A DNA stretch of 35,229 nucleotides from Burkholderiales bacterium (lineage in GTDB: Bacteria > Pseudomonadota > Gammaproteobacteria > Burkholderiales > Casimicrobiaceae), in NCBI GenBank assembly GCA_025981645.1, contig JAICXH010000020.1, positions 1 to 35,229 of the forward strand, written 5' to 3'. The notes under the pieces were generated by a model, which was not told the origin of the DNA, did not search any database, and saw only the letters and a list, made by a program, of their open reading frames with translations. A program made the position numbers and the translations under genes. This document shows positions 15,974 to 24,538 of this stretch, one piece after another (the first letter of the stretch is position 1; every line of letters starts with the position of its first letter).

Positions 15974-17353
15974 CTACTCGGCGGCGACCATGTCGTTCAC
16001 CGGCATCCGGTCGACCACCGCCAGCTCGCTCACCAGAGGCGCGATGTCGGCAACGAAATCCGACTTCTCGTCGGGCGTGATCGGTGTCGCCGCGGGCAAT
16101 GCCACCTTCATCGGATCGCGCGGGATCCCCGCCACGCGCATCTCGTAATGCAGGTGCGGACCGGTCGCCCAGCCGGTCATGCCGACGTAGCCGATCACGT
16201 CGTCCTGCTGCACCTTCTCGCCCACATGAAGCCCGGTCTCGAAGTGCGACAGGTGCGCGTAGACGCTCGTATACGTCGCGTCGTGCCGGATGAACACGAC
16301 ATTGCCGTAGCCCGTCTGCTGGCCGACGAACGCGATCTCGCCGTCGGCGGTCGCGTGCACCGGGGTGCCGACCGGGGCCCCGAAATCCGTTCCGGTATGG
16401 GCGAGCCACTTATGCAGGAACGGGTGGTAGCGCGACGGCGTGAAACCCGAGGTGATGCGCGAAAACGCGAGCGGCGAGCGCAGGAACGCGCGATGCAGGC
16501 TGTGCCCGTCGTCGGTGTAGTACGAGTCGCTCCCGTCGGGCGCGCGCCAGAGAAAAGCGCGATGGGCGACACCGTGGTTGTCGAACTCGGCAGCGAGGAT
16601 GCGCCCGGTTCCGACCGGCTCCCCGTCGGCATAACGCGTCTCGTACACGACGGCGAAGCGGTCGCCGCGGTGCACGTCGTGATAGAAGTCGATGTTGCTC
16701 GCGAAAACGTCGATGAGCGCGCGGGTGATCGCGTCGGGCATTCCCGCGTCGTCTGCCGCGGCGAACAGCGAGCTCTGGATCTCGCCGCTGCGAAGCGTGA
16801 CGCGAACGTCCGGCGGCTCGCCTTGCATCTTCACCGCGAATGCATCGCCATTGCGCGTCACCGACAGCATCTCGCCGCCACCGGCGAGGAAGCGCAGCGC
16901 GAGCAGGTTGCCGTCCGCATCGGTGGCGACACGCAACGCGCGCCCGGGACGAAGCTGGTAAAGCGGTCGCGCGGCGGCGTCGGTGCGCAGGAACGACATC
17001 GCGTCGGGGTCGTCGACCCCCGCGCGCGCGAGCAGGCTGCCGATCGTGTCGCCACGCCGCACGCGCTCCTCGTGCCAGTAGCGATCGTCGGTCGGGTCGA
17101 CGTCTACGAGAGGCGGCACCGAAAGCGCGCGCGTCACCCGATGCGTCGGCATCGTGTCGAGCATCGTGCCGGGCGTGATGCCGAAGGCCGCGACACCGGA
17201 GAGCGCGAGGACCGCGATGGCGAGCGTCTGCCCCGGTGAAAGCGCGGGCATCCGCGGGCGCCGAAGCGCCGGGATGCGCGCGGCGAGCGCGCCTGCTGCC
17301 GACGAGGTCCGTCTCAGTGCCTGCGCTAGAATCCGGAGTTTGTTCGTATTCAA
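15974..17353 (-). CDS. Peptidoglycan DD-metalloendopeptidase family protein (M23, MepM-like)
   Basis: A 459-residue envelope peptidase that cleaves peptide cross-links in peptidoglycan. An N-terminal membrane segment (about 41-58, TLAIAVLALSGVAAFGI) is followed by a LysM/OapA-like module around VRRGDTIGSLLARAG and the M23 catalytic domain near the C-terminus. The zinc motifs are HTGTDFGAP (HxxxD) and HLHYE (HxH). The start is a TTG at 17351-17353, with AGGAAG six bases upstream; a TTG at 17399-17401 would add 16 residues. It is divergent from tyrS and is followed by anmK. That order is common in betaproteobacteria and couples wall cutting with recycling. Confidence 0.88.
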   Translation of the reverse strand: MNTNKLRILAQALRRTSSAAGALAARIPALRRPRMPALSPGQTLAIAVLALSGVAAFGITPGTMLDTMPTHRVTRALSVPPLVDVDPTDDRYWHEERVRRGDTIGSLLARAGVDDPDAMSFLRTDAAARPLYQLRPGRALRVATDADGNLLALRFLAGGGEMLSVTRNGDAFAVKMQGEPPDVRVTLRSGEIQSSLFAAADDAGMPDAITRALIDVFASNIDFYHDVHRGDRFAVVYETRYADGEPVGTGRILAAEFDNHGVAHRAFLWRAPDGSDSYYTDDGHSLHRAFLRSPLAFSRITSGFTPSRYHPFLHKWLAHTGTDFGAPVGTPVHATADGEIAFVGQQTGYGNVVFIRHDATYTSVYAHLSHFETGLHVGEKVQQDDVIGYVGMTGWATGPHLHYEMRVAGIPRDPMKVALPAATPITPDEKSDFVADIAPLVSELAVVDRMPVNDMVAAE

Positions 17354-17606
17354 AAAACGCTTCCTGCGCGCCGGGCAATGCGCTTCCACCGATGAAGACA
17401 AGAACGATCCTTGTAGCGGGTACGGCGACGGAGCCGGTTGCCGCTGGCTCCGGCCGCGATTGTAGCAGGCTCATCCGCCATGACAAGAGCATGAACCCTC
17501 GGCGGCGCGACCGCCGGTCGGCATCGCTGAACCATCGTTCGACGGTGCCGCTGCGCATGCCGGATTCCTCCCTTCGGCGTCCGGCGCCCGCGCGGCTCGC
17601 CGTGCG

Positions 17607-18809
17607 ATGAGCTTCGACGTCGATCATCACGTCGCGGTATTCCGCCGCGGGGCCGACGAGCTTCTCGTCGAATCGGAGCTGCGCACGAAACTTGCGCGCG
17701 GCAAGCCGCTGACGATCAAGGAGGGCTTCGACCCGACGCGGCCGGACCTTCATCTCGGCCACACCGTACAGTTCAACAAGCTGCGCCAGCTCCAGGATCT
17801 CGGGCACCGGATCGTGTTCCTGATCGGCGACTTCACCGGGCTCATCGGCGACCCGACCGGGCGCAACGTGACGCGACCGCCGCTCTCGCGCGAGGAGATC
17901 GACGCCAACGCGAAGACCTACACCGACCAGGTGTTCCTGATCCTCGATCGTGACCGGACCGAGGTCGCGTTCAACTCGAAGTGGCTCGCCGCACTCGGCG
18001 CCGACGGCATGATCAGGCTGGCGGCGACGTACACGGTCGCGCGGATGCTCGAGCGCGACGATTTCGCGAAGCGCTTCAGATCCGAGCAGCCGATCGCGAT
18101 CCACGAGTTCCTCTACCCGCTCGCGCAGGGCTACGACTCGGTCGCGCTCGCGGCCGACGTTGAGCTCGGCGGGACCGACCAGAAGTTCAACCTGCTCGTC
18201 GGGCGCGAGCTGCAGCGCCACTACGGTCAGGAACCGCAGTGCATCCTGACGCTGCCGCTCCTCGAAGGACTCGACGGTGTCGCGAAGATGTCGAAGTCGC
18301 TCGACAACTATGTCGGCATCACCGAGGCGCCCGGCTCGATGTTCGGCAAGCTGATGTCGATCTCTGACCCGCTGATGTGGCGCTACTACGACCTGCTGTC
18401 GTTTCGCAGCGCCGACGAGATCGCGGCGCTGAAGCGCGAGTGCGCCGCCGGACGCAATCCGCGAGACGCGAAAGTGATGCTGGCGCAGGAGATCGTCGCG
18501 CGCTTCCACTCGAAGAGTGCCGCCGAGGCCGCACTCGCCGAGTTCGAGGCGCGCTTCCGCGAACACCAGATGCCCAGCGACATGCCGGAGGTGACGCTGC
18601 ACGCCGACGGCTCGGGACTGGCGATTGCGCAGCTCGCGAAGCAGGCGGGAATCGTCGAGTCGACGTCGGAGGCACTACGCCTCATCGCGCAGCGCGGTCT
18701 CAGGCTCGACGGCGAAACGGTGTCCGACAGGGCGCTCGTCGTTGCGCCGGGCACGACCGTCGTGGTTCAGGCGGGCAAGCGCCGCTTCGCACGCGTGACG
18801 GTGAAATAG
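17607..18809 (+). CDS. tyrS: Tyrosyl-tRNA synthetase
   Basis: A 400-residue class I aminoacyl-tRNA synthetase charging tRNA-Tyr. The HIGH-type motif is HLGH (49-52) in [14 protein letters not shown], and KMSKS is at 227-231. [19 protein letters not shown] (about 185-203) and [16 protein letters not shown] are typical of the TyrRZ-like form found in many Gram-negatives. A C-terminal S4 RNA-binding domain spans about 335-400. The stop is six bases from the convergent soxB stop, and a GGGGTCAGG half-element lies in between. Confidence 0.96.
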   Translation: MSFDVDHHVAVFRRGADELLVESELRTKLARGKPLTIKEGFDPTRPDLHLGHTVQFNKLRQLQDLGHRIVFLIGDFTGLIGDPTGRNVTRPPLSREEIDANAKTYTDQVFLILDRDRTEVAFNSKWLAALGADGMIRLAATYTVARMLERDDFAKRFRSEQPIAIHEFLYPLAQGYDSVALAADVELGGTDQKFNLLVGRELQRHYGQEPQCILTLPLLEGLDGVAKMSKSLDNYVGITEAPGSMFGKLMSISDPLMWRYYDLLSFRSADEIAALKRECAAGRNPRDAKVMLAQEIVARFHSKSAAEAALAEFEARFREHQMPSDMPEVTLHADGSGLAIAQLAKQAGIVESTSEALRLIAQRGLRLDGETVSDRALVVAPGTTVVVQAGKRRFARVTVK

Positions 18810-18815
18810 CGGGGG

Positions 18816-20546
18816 TCAGGAAGCGAGTCCCGGATCGTCGCGAATGCCGACGAGCTTCGGCTGCTCGGGAGCGCGCGGCGACACCGTCTTCTTCGCGCGC
18901 AGCCAGCGCGCGACGACGTCCCATACGGGCTCGAGCTTCGCATCGCGCGCGGCTTCGGAGACCGGCGCCCAGCCCGCAACCGTGTAAGTCTTCGCGGCAT
19001 CGATCGGCTTCCCGGCGAGCTCCATCGCAGTGACCCGCTTGCCCATCGGCGCGCTCGGCTCGATCGCGTAGCGCATGCCGCCGACGCGCACCATGTCGCC
19101 GCCCTGCTGGTAGTAGGGATCGGGGTTGAACAGGTTGTCGGCGACGTCCTCCATGATCGTCTTGATCGTCGCGCCGGTCATCCGCGTCACTGTCGCCCAC
19201 GGATAGGTGATCGCCGTCTGGTCCATCAGGTGCTCGTAGCGGATCGTGTCGCCGGGCAGCAGCGTCGTTCCCCAGCGAAAGCCCGGCGAGAATGCGATTT
19301 CCGCGTTCTTCTCCGCCATCAGCGCGTCGAGAATGAGCTGGTCGTAGCTGCCGTTGAAGTTGCCGCGCCGGTAGAGGATTCCTTCGGTGACGGCGAGGGG
19401 CTCGTCGAGCTTCGCGCGATACGGCGCCCGCACGCGCTCGATCAGCGCGGCCATCGCGGCATCGGCGGGCAGGAGGTCGGCGAACACCGGCAACAGACGA
19501 TAACGCGCATCGGCGACCTTGCCGCCGCGGACGTCGAGGTCGAGCACGCCGACGAACTTGCCGTTGCTTCCCGCGTTCGTGACGAGCGTGCGGCCGCCGC
19601 GGTTGGCGACGACCGTCGGCTGCGGCACGCCGTCGTGCGTGTGCCCGCCGAGGATCACGTCGATGCCGGAAACGCGCGTCGCAAGCTTCAGGTCGACGTC
19701 CATGCCGTTGTGCGACAGCAGCAGGACGACCTGCGCGCCTTTGCCGCGCGCCTCGTCGACCGCCTTCTGCAGGTCCTGGTCGCGGATGCCGAACGTGAGG
19801 TCGGGCATCAGGTAACGCGGATGCGCGATCGGCGTATACGGAAACGCCTGCCCGACGATCGCGACCTGGATGCCGTTCACCTCCTTCACGACGTAAGGCT
19901 TGAACACCGGATCGTCAAAATCCGCCGTGCGAACGTTCTGTGCGACAAATTCGACGTGACCGGCGAAATCCTTCGCCACCACCTCCTTCACCCGCGCCGA
20001 GCCGTAGGTGAACTCCCAATGCGCGGTCATCACGTCGACGCCGAGGAGCTTCTGCGCCTCGATCATGTCCTGGCCGCGCGTCCACAGCGAGGTGGCCGAG
20101 CCCTGCCAGCTGTCGCCGCCGTCGAGGAGGAGCGAGCCGGGACGCGCCGCACGCAGGCGCTTCACCAGCGTCGCGAGCGGCGCGAATCCACCCATCGCGC
20201 CGAAAGCGCGCGACGCCCGCTCGAAATCGAGATAGGTGAACGCGTGCGCGTCGCGCGTGCCGGGTGCGATCGCGAAGTGCCGCAACAGCGCTTCGCCGAC
20301 GAGGTGCGGCGGCTGGCCGCGCGCGGCGCCAACGCCGAGGTTGACGGAGGGCTCGCGGAAACGGATCGGCAGGAGTTGCGCGTGCGTGTCGGTGATGTGC
20401 AGGATGCCGACGTTGCCGAACGGCGGCAGCGCGTCGTAGAAGTGTGCCGCCGCCTGCGCGTCCGGTCCTTCGGCGCGAATGCGGTCGACCGGCAGCCCGG
20501 CCAGCGCGGCCGCGGCGATGCCCTGCAGGAATTCGCGCCGTCTCAC
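18816..20546 (-). CDS. soxB: Thiosulfohydrolase SoxB
   Basis: A 576-residue periplasmic enzyme that hydrolytically removes sulfate from thiosulfonate groups on the SoxY cysteine. The N-terminus RRREFLQGIAAAALAGLP is a twin-arginine export signal. The metallophosphatase/5'-nucleotidase core carries metal-site motifs HITDTHAQ (Asp53, His55), DGGDSWQGSATSLWTRGQ (about 145-162), SHNGMD and GGHTHDG. YPWATVTRMTGATIKTIMED and the C-terminal GWAPVSE fit SoxB. Last gene of the soxYZAXB run, 13 bases after soxX. The final codons (DPGLAS, then TGA) lie at a GGGGTCAGG half-element next to the tyrS stop. Confidence 0.95.
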   Translation of the reverse strand: MRRREFLQGIAAAALAGLPVDRIRAEGPDAQAAAHFYDALPPFGNVGILHITDTHAQLLPIRFREPSVNLGVGAARGQPPHLVGEALLRHFAIAPGTRDAHAFTYLDFERASRAFGAMGGFAPLATLVKRLRAARPGSLLLDGGDSWQGSATSLWTRGQDMIEAQKLLGVDVMTAHWEFTYGSARVKEVVAKDFAGHVEFVAQNVRTADFDDPVFKPYVVKEVNGIQVAIVGQAFPYTPIAHPRYLMPDLTFGIRDQDLQKAVDEARGKGAQVVLLLSHNGMDVDLKLATRVSGIDVILGGHTHDGVPQPTVVANRGGRTLVTNAGSNGKFVGVLDLDVRGGKVADARYRLLPVFADLLPADAAMAALIERVRAPYRAKLDEPLAVTEGILYRRGNFNGSYDQLILDALMAEKNAEIAFSPGFRWGTTLLPGDTIRYEHLMDQTAITYPWATVTRMTGATIKTIMEDVADNLFNPDPYYQQGGDMVRVGGMRYAIEPSAPMGKRVTAMELAGKPIDAAKTYTVAGWAPVSEAARDAKLEPVWDVVARWLRAKKTVSPRAPEQPKLVGIRDDPGLAS

Positions 20547-20559
20547 CGCACGGCGCGTC

Positions 20560-21213
20560 TCAGCGGTTGACCGGCGATTCCGGATCCATCAACAGCGCCA
20601 CGACGTCGCGAATCTGCTCGTCGGTCAGGATGTGGTGCTCGCCGAAGCGCGGCATGTTGGTGCATGCCGAGAACGCCTCGGCGTCGTAGACCTTGGCCCA
20701 CACGTAGCGCCGGTTCTCCTCGGTATACCCGCGCTTCTTGCCGAACTGGTAGAGCGACGGGCCCATCGTGCCGTAGGAGAGCTCCTTCGGCGCAAGCTGA
20801 TGACACGCGTAGCAGTTGGCACCCGCGGGCTTCGCGGGATCGTCGGAGAACTGCATGCCGCGCCCCAGCTGCGCGATCTTCTCGCCTTTCTTCCAGTCGC
20901 CCATCAGCTTGCCGTCGGCGGGATAGCGGACCTTGGCGAGATTCTCGCCCTCGATCTTCTTCGCGACCGCCGCGGGCGGAGGCGTCGTCGAGTACTTGCT
21001 GCAGAGCCGCTGCGTGTCGTCCTGGTCGAGCCGGTCAAGCCCGGCCTGGCCGTGCGCCTTGAACGACTCCTTCATCATCGCGATCGTTTGCGCCTCGACC
21101 GAAGCGGAATTGTCCTCTGCCGGCGTGCCGGCACAGCCGTAGAGGATCGCTGCGGCTCCGGCGAGGAGCACTGCGATGCCGGCAAGCCTGGTCCCGGAGA
21201 TGCGTGGAATCAT
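20560..21213 (-). CDS. soxX: Sulfur oxidation c-type cytochrome SoxX
   Basis: A 217-residue mono-haem cytochrome, partner of SoxA. The SoxAX complex couples thiosulfate to the SoxY cysteine and takes the electrons. The haem motif is CYACH (Cys135, Cys138, His139), and the Met ligand is probably in NMPRFGEHH near residue 190. The N-terminal hydrophobic stretch ends LYGCAG; Cys27 could be a lipoprotein cysteine, with Tyr at -2 being unusual. An N-terminal insert (about 30-110) precedes the haem domain, and Cys72 and a Cys before NMPR are additional. The ribosome site GGAGGA lies seven bases upstream. 15 bases separate it from soxA. Confidence 0.92.
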   Translation of the reverse strand: MIPRISGTRLAGIAVLLAGAAAILYGCAGTPAEDNSASVEAQTIAMMKESFKAHGQAGLDRLDQDDTQRLCSKYSTTPPPAAVAKKIEGENLAKVRYPADGKLMGDWKKGEKIAQLGRGMQFSDDPAKPAGANCYACHQLAPKELSYGTMGPSLYQFGKKRGYTEENRRYVWAKVYDAEAFSACTNMPRFGEHHILTDEQIRDVVALLMDPESPVNR

Positions 21214-21228
21214 CGGTGTCGTCCTCCG

Positions 21229-22071
21229 TCAGCGCTTCATGCCGGGACCGGCGTACGCGGCGCCGTTGGCGCGTGCTGCAAGATAGGTCGTGAGTGCGAT
21301 CGACGCGTCCGAGCCGTAGATGAGATCCGGGAAGCGCTGCTGGCGAAGACAGTCGTGCAGGCGCCACTGGAACGTGCGCACCTCACCCTGCGACACGCGG
21401 TAGGCGGGCCAGCTCGTGTACGCCCTCTGCGCGTCGGCCTTCTTCGTGAGATTGGGAAGATCCTGCAGCCGGATGCGCTTGCCGTCGGAGCCGTGGCAGG
21501 TCGCGCAGGCGAAATCGTGCGTTCCCGCGCGATAGAAGAACATCTTCTCGCCGATCTCGTACATGTCGCGCACGTGCGGGTCGGCAAGCGAAACGTTCAT
21601 CTTCGTGCCGTCCGATTGCGCGACGACGTACGCGGTGAGCGCCTCGAGATCGGAGCGCTTGCGGCTGCCCTTGCCGAACGTGACCTTCGTCGCTTCGGCG
21701 TGGGTGAGGCCCTGCTGGTTCACCATGCACCACACGAGCCTCGACTCGAGGTCGAGCACGCGGCCGGCGTCGGGGAAATAGCGCGGAAGCTGCGCATACG
21801 CGCCCTTGACGATCCCGGGCCCCAGGCCGAGGTCGCACGACTTGAACGAGGCGTGCTTCGGCCCGCGTGGCGTGTTCCAGATCTCCTCGCCGCGAGCTTC
21901 CCACAACTCGGCGGGGTTGCCTCCCTGGAGGTCCTGGCGGTATTGCTCGATCGCCTTCTCGACCGACTCCTGCGCGGCCGCGGGCACGGAAACAATCGGC
22001 AGCGTGACGGTGATCACGGCGAGCGCGAGCGCCGCGGCCGCACCCGGAATGCTGCGTAGCTTGCGGGGCAT
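21229..22071 (-). CDS. soxA: Sulfur oxidation c-type cytochrome SoxA (mono-haem form)
   Basis: A 280-residue periplasmic cytochrome with signal peptide (about 1-33, ending VPAAAQ). It has one CxxCH, CATCH (Cys189, Cys192, His193); the N-terminal haem of di-haem SoxA is missing. Cys79 (FKSCDLGLGPG) and Cys115 (VWCMVNQQG) remain and probably form the disulfide seen in mono-haem SoxA. Cys241 in HDCLRQQRFP is at the place of the active-site cysteine that carries the persulfide haem ligand. The ATG at 22069-22071 has AGGAGGAGG upstream; the longer open frame runs through soxZ. soxX follows. Confidence 0.94.
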   Translation of the reverse strand: MPRKLRSIPGAAAALALAVITVTLPIVSVPAAAQESVEKAIEQYRQDLQGGNPAELWEARGEEIWNTPRGPKHASFKSCDLGLGPGIVKGAYAQLPRYFPDAGRVLDLESRLVWCMVNQQGLTHAEATKVTFGKGSRKRSDLEALTAYVVAQSDGTKMNVSLADPHVRDMYEIGEKMFFYRAGTHDFACATCHGSDGKRIRLQDLPNLTKKADAQRAYTSWPAYRVSQGEVRTFQWRLHDCLRQQRFPDLIYGSDASIALTTYLAARANGAAYAGPGMKR

Positions 22072-22100
22072 CGAGGACCTCCTCCTGTCGATTGCGCGCG

Positions 22101-22412
22101 TTATCCGACGACCGCGGAGTCGGTGCGCGTCTCGTTGTGGTTGTCGACCCAGGTGATCGTGACCTTGTCGCCCTTCGCACCACCCTTGAACTTGAACGAC
22201 ATGAACGGATTCTTCGACACCGCGGTGCCCCACTGCGCGTAGAGAACCTGCTGGTCGTTGTGCAGCACGGTCACCTTCTGGATGAACCACGCCGGAATGA
22301 CCTTGCCGGAAGAATCCTTGGCGAGACCCGTGTCCATCTCGTGGCTCATCAGCACCTTGACCTCGGTCGAATCCCCGACGAGATTCGCGCGAATTTTCAT
22401 CGGATCTGGCAT
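22101..22412 (-). CDS. soxZ: Thiosulfate oxidation carrier complex protein SoxZ
   Basis: A 103-residue beta-sandwich partner of SoxY. It begins DPMKIRANLVGDSTEVKVLM (3-22) with SHEMDTGLAKD next, and has VPAWFIQ-like IPAWFIQKVTV (about 39-49) and FKFKGGAKGDKVTITWVDN (about 73-91), the SoxZ hallmarks. It has no signal peptide and is exported with SoxY through the Tat pathway. The ribosome site is GGAGGAG. soxY precedes it by 31 bases and soxA follows by 29. Confidence 0.95.
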   Translation of the reverse strand: MPDPMKIRANLVGDSTEVKVLMSHEMDTGLAKDSSGKVIPAWFIQKVTVLHNDQQVLYAQWGTAVSKNPFMSFKFKGGAKGDKVTITWVDNHNETRTDSAVVG

Positions 22413-22443
22413 CGACTCCTCCGGAATGCGGCAATGCGCGCGC

Positions 22444-22920
22444 TCAGCCGCCGCAGCCGCCGAGCGTGACCTTGATTTCCTTCGACGTCACGTAGTAGTT
22501 GCCGCCCGCCTTGACGAGCGCGTAGACGTTGGATGTCTCGCGCATCTTGACGCGCGTCGTGATCGCCGGCTCGGTCCCCGTCGGGATCTCGAACAACGCC
22601 GCCAGCATGTTCGGGTTCTTCTCCACCAGGATCGCGATCGACTCGGTGTTGGGAACTTTGCTGGTGATGCCGACCGGCACCACGGCGCCGTTCTCGGCGA
22701 TGTCGGGCGTCGAGAAGAAGACGACGTTGGCACTCGGTACCGGCGTGCCATCGCCGAGCGCCTTCAGCGTCGAATCCATGTCGTGCGTCTGAAACGCGGC
22801 CTTGTTCCACGCCTCGGCGGGCGCGGCGGCAGCCGGGTCGATCCAGCCGGCGGCAGCGAGGAGCGCCACGAGCGAGAGACCCCCTCCCGATTTCAGGGCC
22901 TGCCTGCGGTGTCTGTCCAT
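22444..22920 (-). CDS. soxY: Thiosulfate oxidation carrier protein SoxY
   Basis: A 158-residue periplasmic carrier that holds pathway intermediates on a C-terminal cysteine. The protein ends KVTLGGCGG, the canonical swinging arm with Cys156. The N-terminus DRHRRQALKSGGGLSLVALL is a twin-arginine signal, with likely cleavage after PAAAA. The body (VVFFSTPDIAENGAVVPVGI, about 66-85) is typical SoxY. First gene of the operon, with GGGAGGA as ribosome site and a well-spaced promoter at 22972-23000. Confidence 0.95.
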   Translation of the reverse strand: MDRHRRQALKSGGGLSLVALLAAAGWIDPAAAAPAEAWNKAAFQTHDMDSTLKALGDGTPVPSANVVFFSTPDIAENGAVVPVGITSKVPNTESIAILVEKNPNMLAALFEIPTGTEPAITTRVKMRETSNVYALVKAGGNYYVTSKEIKVTLGGCGG

Positions 22921-22935
22921 CGATTCCTCCCAGGA

Positions 22936-22963
22936 TTCCCGGCGCCCGCGAAAGCACCGGGAA
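22936..22963 (-). promoter_or_regulatory. Hairpin in the soxY leader
   Basis: TTCCCGG (22936-22942) pairs with CCGGGAA (22957-22963), seven base pairs around a 14-base centre, in the leader between the sox promoter and the soxY ribosome site. No T run follows on the minus strand, so it is not a terminator; it could stabilise the mRNA or bind a regulator. Confidence 0.4.
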
Positions 22964-22971
22964 GCTCTATC

Positions 22972-23000
22972 AGATTATTCGAATGTAAGCGGACGGTCAA
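22972..23000 (-). promoter_or_regulatory. Promoter of the soxYZAXB operon
   Basis: On the minus strand TTGACC (22995-23000) and TAATCT (22972-22977) are exactly 17 bases apart, giving a sigma-70-type promoter with the predicted start about 45 bases before the soxY ATG at 22918-22920. No obvious regulator gene lies next to the operon. Confidence 0.6.
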
Positions 23001-23078
23001 CGCGCGCTTCGCCCCGACCGGGCTGTCTGCCGCGAGCCGTGTCGCATCGCGACACAGGGGCGCGCGCAGCGTGCACCG

Positions 23079-23945
23079 CTACGCGAGCAAGGCCCGCACG
23101 AAGTTCGGCAGCGCAAGCGCCGCGCGGTAGGTCTCGCCGTTTACGTACTGCAGGGCACCGATACGGCGCTGCGCGATGCGCAGATCGATCGCCATCGCCG
23201 AATGCGCGCGCGGATCGAGATTCGGTGCCGCGCAGGCCATCATCCACATGCCGCCGTACAGCGGGATCGAGGCGAGATAGGGTGTGACACGGGCAAACAC
23301 CCGTCGGAGGTCGTCGAGCGCCGAGCGGAGGCGCGCGCCGTGGGACACCGGACTGCCGACGTGCATGCTGAGCGCGCCGGACGACGTCAGACGCTTCGCA
23401 CAGGCGGCGTAGAACTCCGGCGTATAGAGCGCCGTCGACGGGCCGCCTGGATCGGTGAGGTCGAGCACGATGAGGTCGTAGGCGCCGGTGTCGTCGGCGA
23501 CGAAGCGGAAGCCGTCGCCGATGTGCAGCGTGACGCGTGGGTCGTCGAACGCTCCACGATGCACGGCAGAAAGGTGGCGGCGCGAGATGTCGACCACGGT
23601 GGCATCGATCTCGGCGAGGATCACCGACCGCATCGACGGGTACTTCAGGAGCTCCTCGGTCGAGCCGCCGTCGCCGCCGCCGATCACCAGCGCGCGCTCG
23701 GGGCCCGGGTGCGCGAGGCCCGGAACGTGGACGAGATTCTCGTGATAGTAGAACTCGTCCTTCTCCGACGTCATGAAGTGGCCGTCGAGGCGAAAGAGCT
23801 TCCCGAACGGCACGCTGTCGTGCACCTCGACCTCCTGATACGGCGAGCGGAACCGCTCGAGGAGCGCACGCGAACGGATGAACATGCCCCAGTCGTCGGT
23901 GACGTACTCGGTCATCACGCCGGGTGCGAGATCGCCGTCAGCCAT
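23079..23945 (-). CDS. speE: Spermidine synthase
   Basis: A 288-residue aminopropyltransferase that moves the aminopropyl group of decarboxylated S-adenosylmethionine to putrescine. Motifs are SPYQEVEVHDS (34-44), LDGHFMTSEKDEFYYHENLVH (about 53-73), the nucleotide-binding VIGGGDGGSTEELLK (about 87-101), AEID and the catalytic DLTDPGGPS (about 161-169, usually DxTDPxGP). Its ATG overlaps the speD stop by eight bases, so the two genes are translated together and provide substrate and enzyme. Cytoplasmic. Confidence 0.93.
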   Translation of the reverse strand: MADGDLAPGVMTEYVTDDWGMFIRSRALLERFRSPYQEVEVHDSVPFGKLFRLDGHFMTSEKDEFYYHENLVHVPGLAHPGPERALVIGGGDGGSTEELLKYPSMRSVILAEIDATVVDISRRHLSAVHRGAFDDPRVTLHIGDGFRFVADDTGAYDLIVLDLTDPGGPSTALYTPEFYAACAKRLTSSGALSMHVGSPVSHGARLRSALDDLRRVFARVTPYLASIPLYGGMWMMACAAPNLDPRAHSAMAIDLRIAQRRIGALQYVNGETYRAALALPNFVRALLA

Positions 23946-24303
23946 CCTTGCCGCCGCGATGAATGGCCTGCAAGCGCTTGCGCTTCGGCTTCAGCGCGAC
24001 TTCGAGTGCGTTGAACACGCGCTCGGCTTTGCCGGTGTTGTCGGTCGTGTAGTTGCAGACATAGACGTCGACGGTGACGAAGCCCGCTTCCGGCCAGGTG
24101 TGAATGGCGACGTGCGATTCGGCGAGCAGGACCGTGCCGGTCACGCCCTGCGGCTCGAACTGGTAGAAGCGATCGCCGACGATCGTGAGCCCTGACGCGT
24201 TCACTGCGTCGATGCACACCTCGCGCAAGACCGCGGCCTGCGTGAGCGCGGGGTTGTCGGCCGGGCAACCGTACAACTCGCCCAGCAGATGGATCCCGTC
24301 CAT
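23938..24303 (-). CDS. speD: S-adenosylmethionine decarboxylase proenzyme (small, Thermotoga-type)
   Basis: A 121-residue proenzyme that cleaves itself before Ser63 (in [13 protein letters not shown]) to make a pyruvoyl group and then decarboxylates S-adenosylmethionine. His68 and Cys83 (YVCNYTT) sit at the numbering of the Thermotoga enzyme. Length about 120 marks the short class 1B form rather than the ~265-residue enterobacterial type. The ATG at 24301-24303 gives the family start [13 protein letters not shown] and is preceded by GGAGG; the longer open frame upstream is not coding. Divergent from tkt. Confidence 0.94.
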   Translation of the reverse strand: MDGIHLLGELYGCPADNPALTQAAVLREVCIDAVNASGLTIVGDRFYQFEPQGVTGTVLLAESHVAIHTWPEAGFVTVDVYVCNYTTDNTGKAERVFNALEVALKPKRKRLQAIHRGGKDG

Positions 24304-24538
24304 GGCGTTTCCCTCCAGGAACTGCTCCCCGCGCGGCTCATGCCGGATCCCGGAGCAACCGGTGCTTGTTCTTCCCCCCGCCGGCACGTTGGCGCCGGCG
24401 CCGCTGCACAGGACGGAAACGTTATCCGCCCGGCTAAACGGCGAATTATGGCACACTACGCAAGTTTGGCGACAGTTTTCGACGTCTGTCCGTCGCGATC
24501 CGCGACGGTCCCCTGGTTCCCTGCCCCCGCGATCCACG

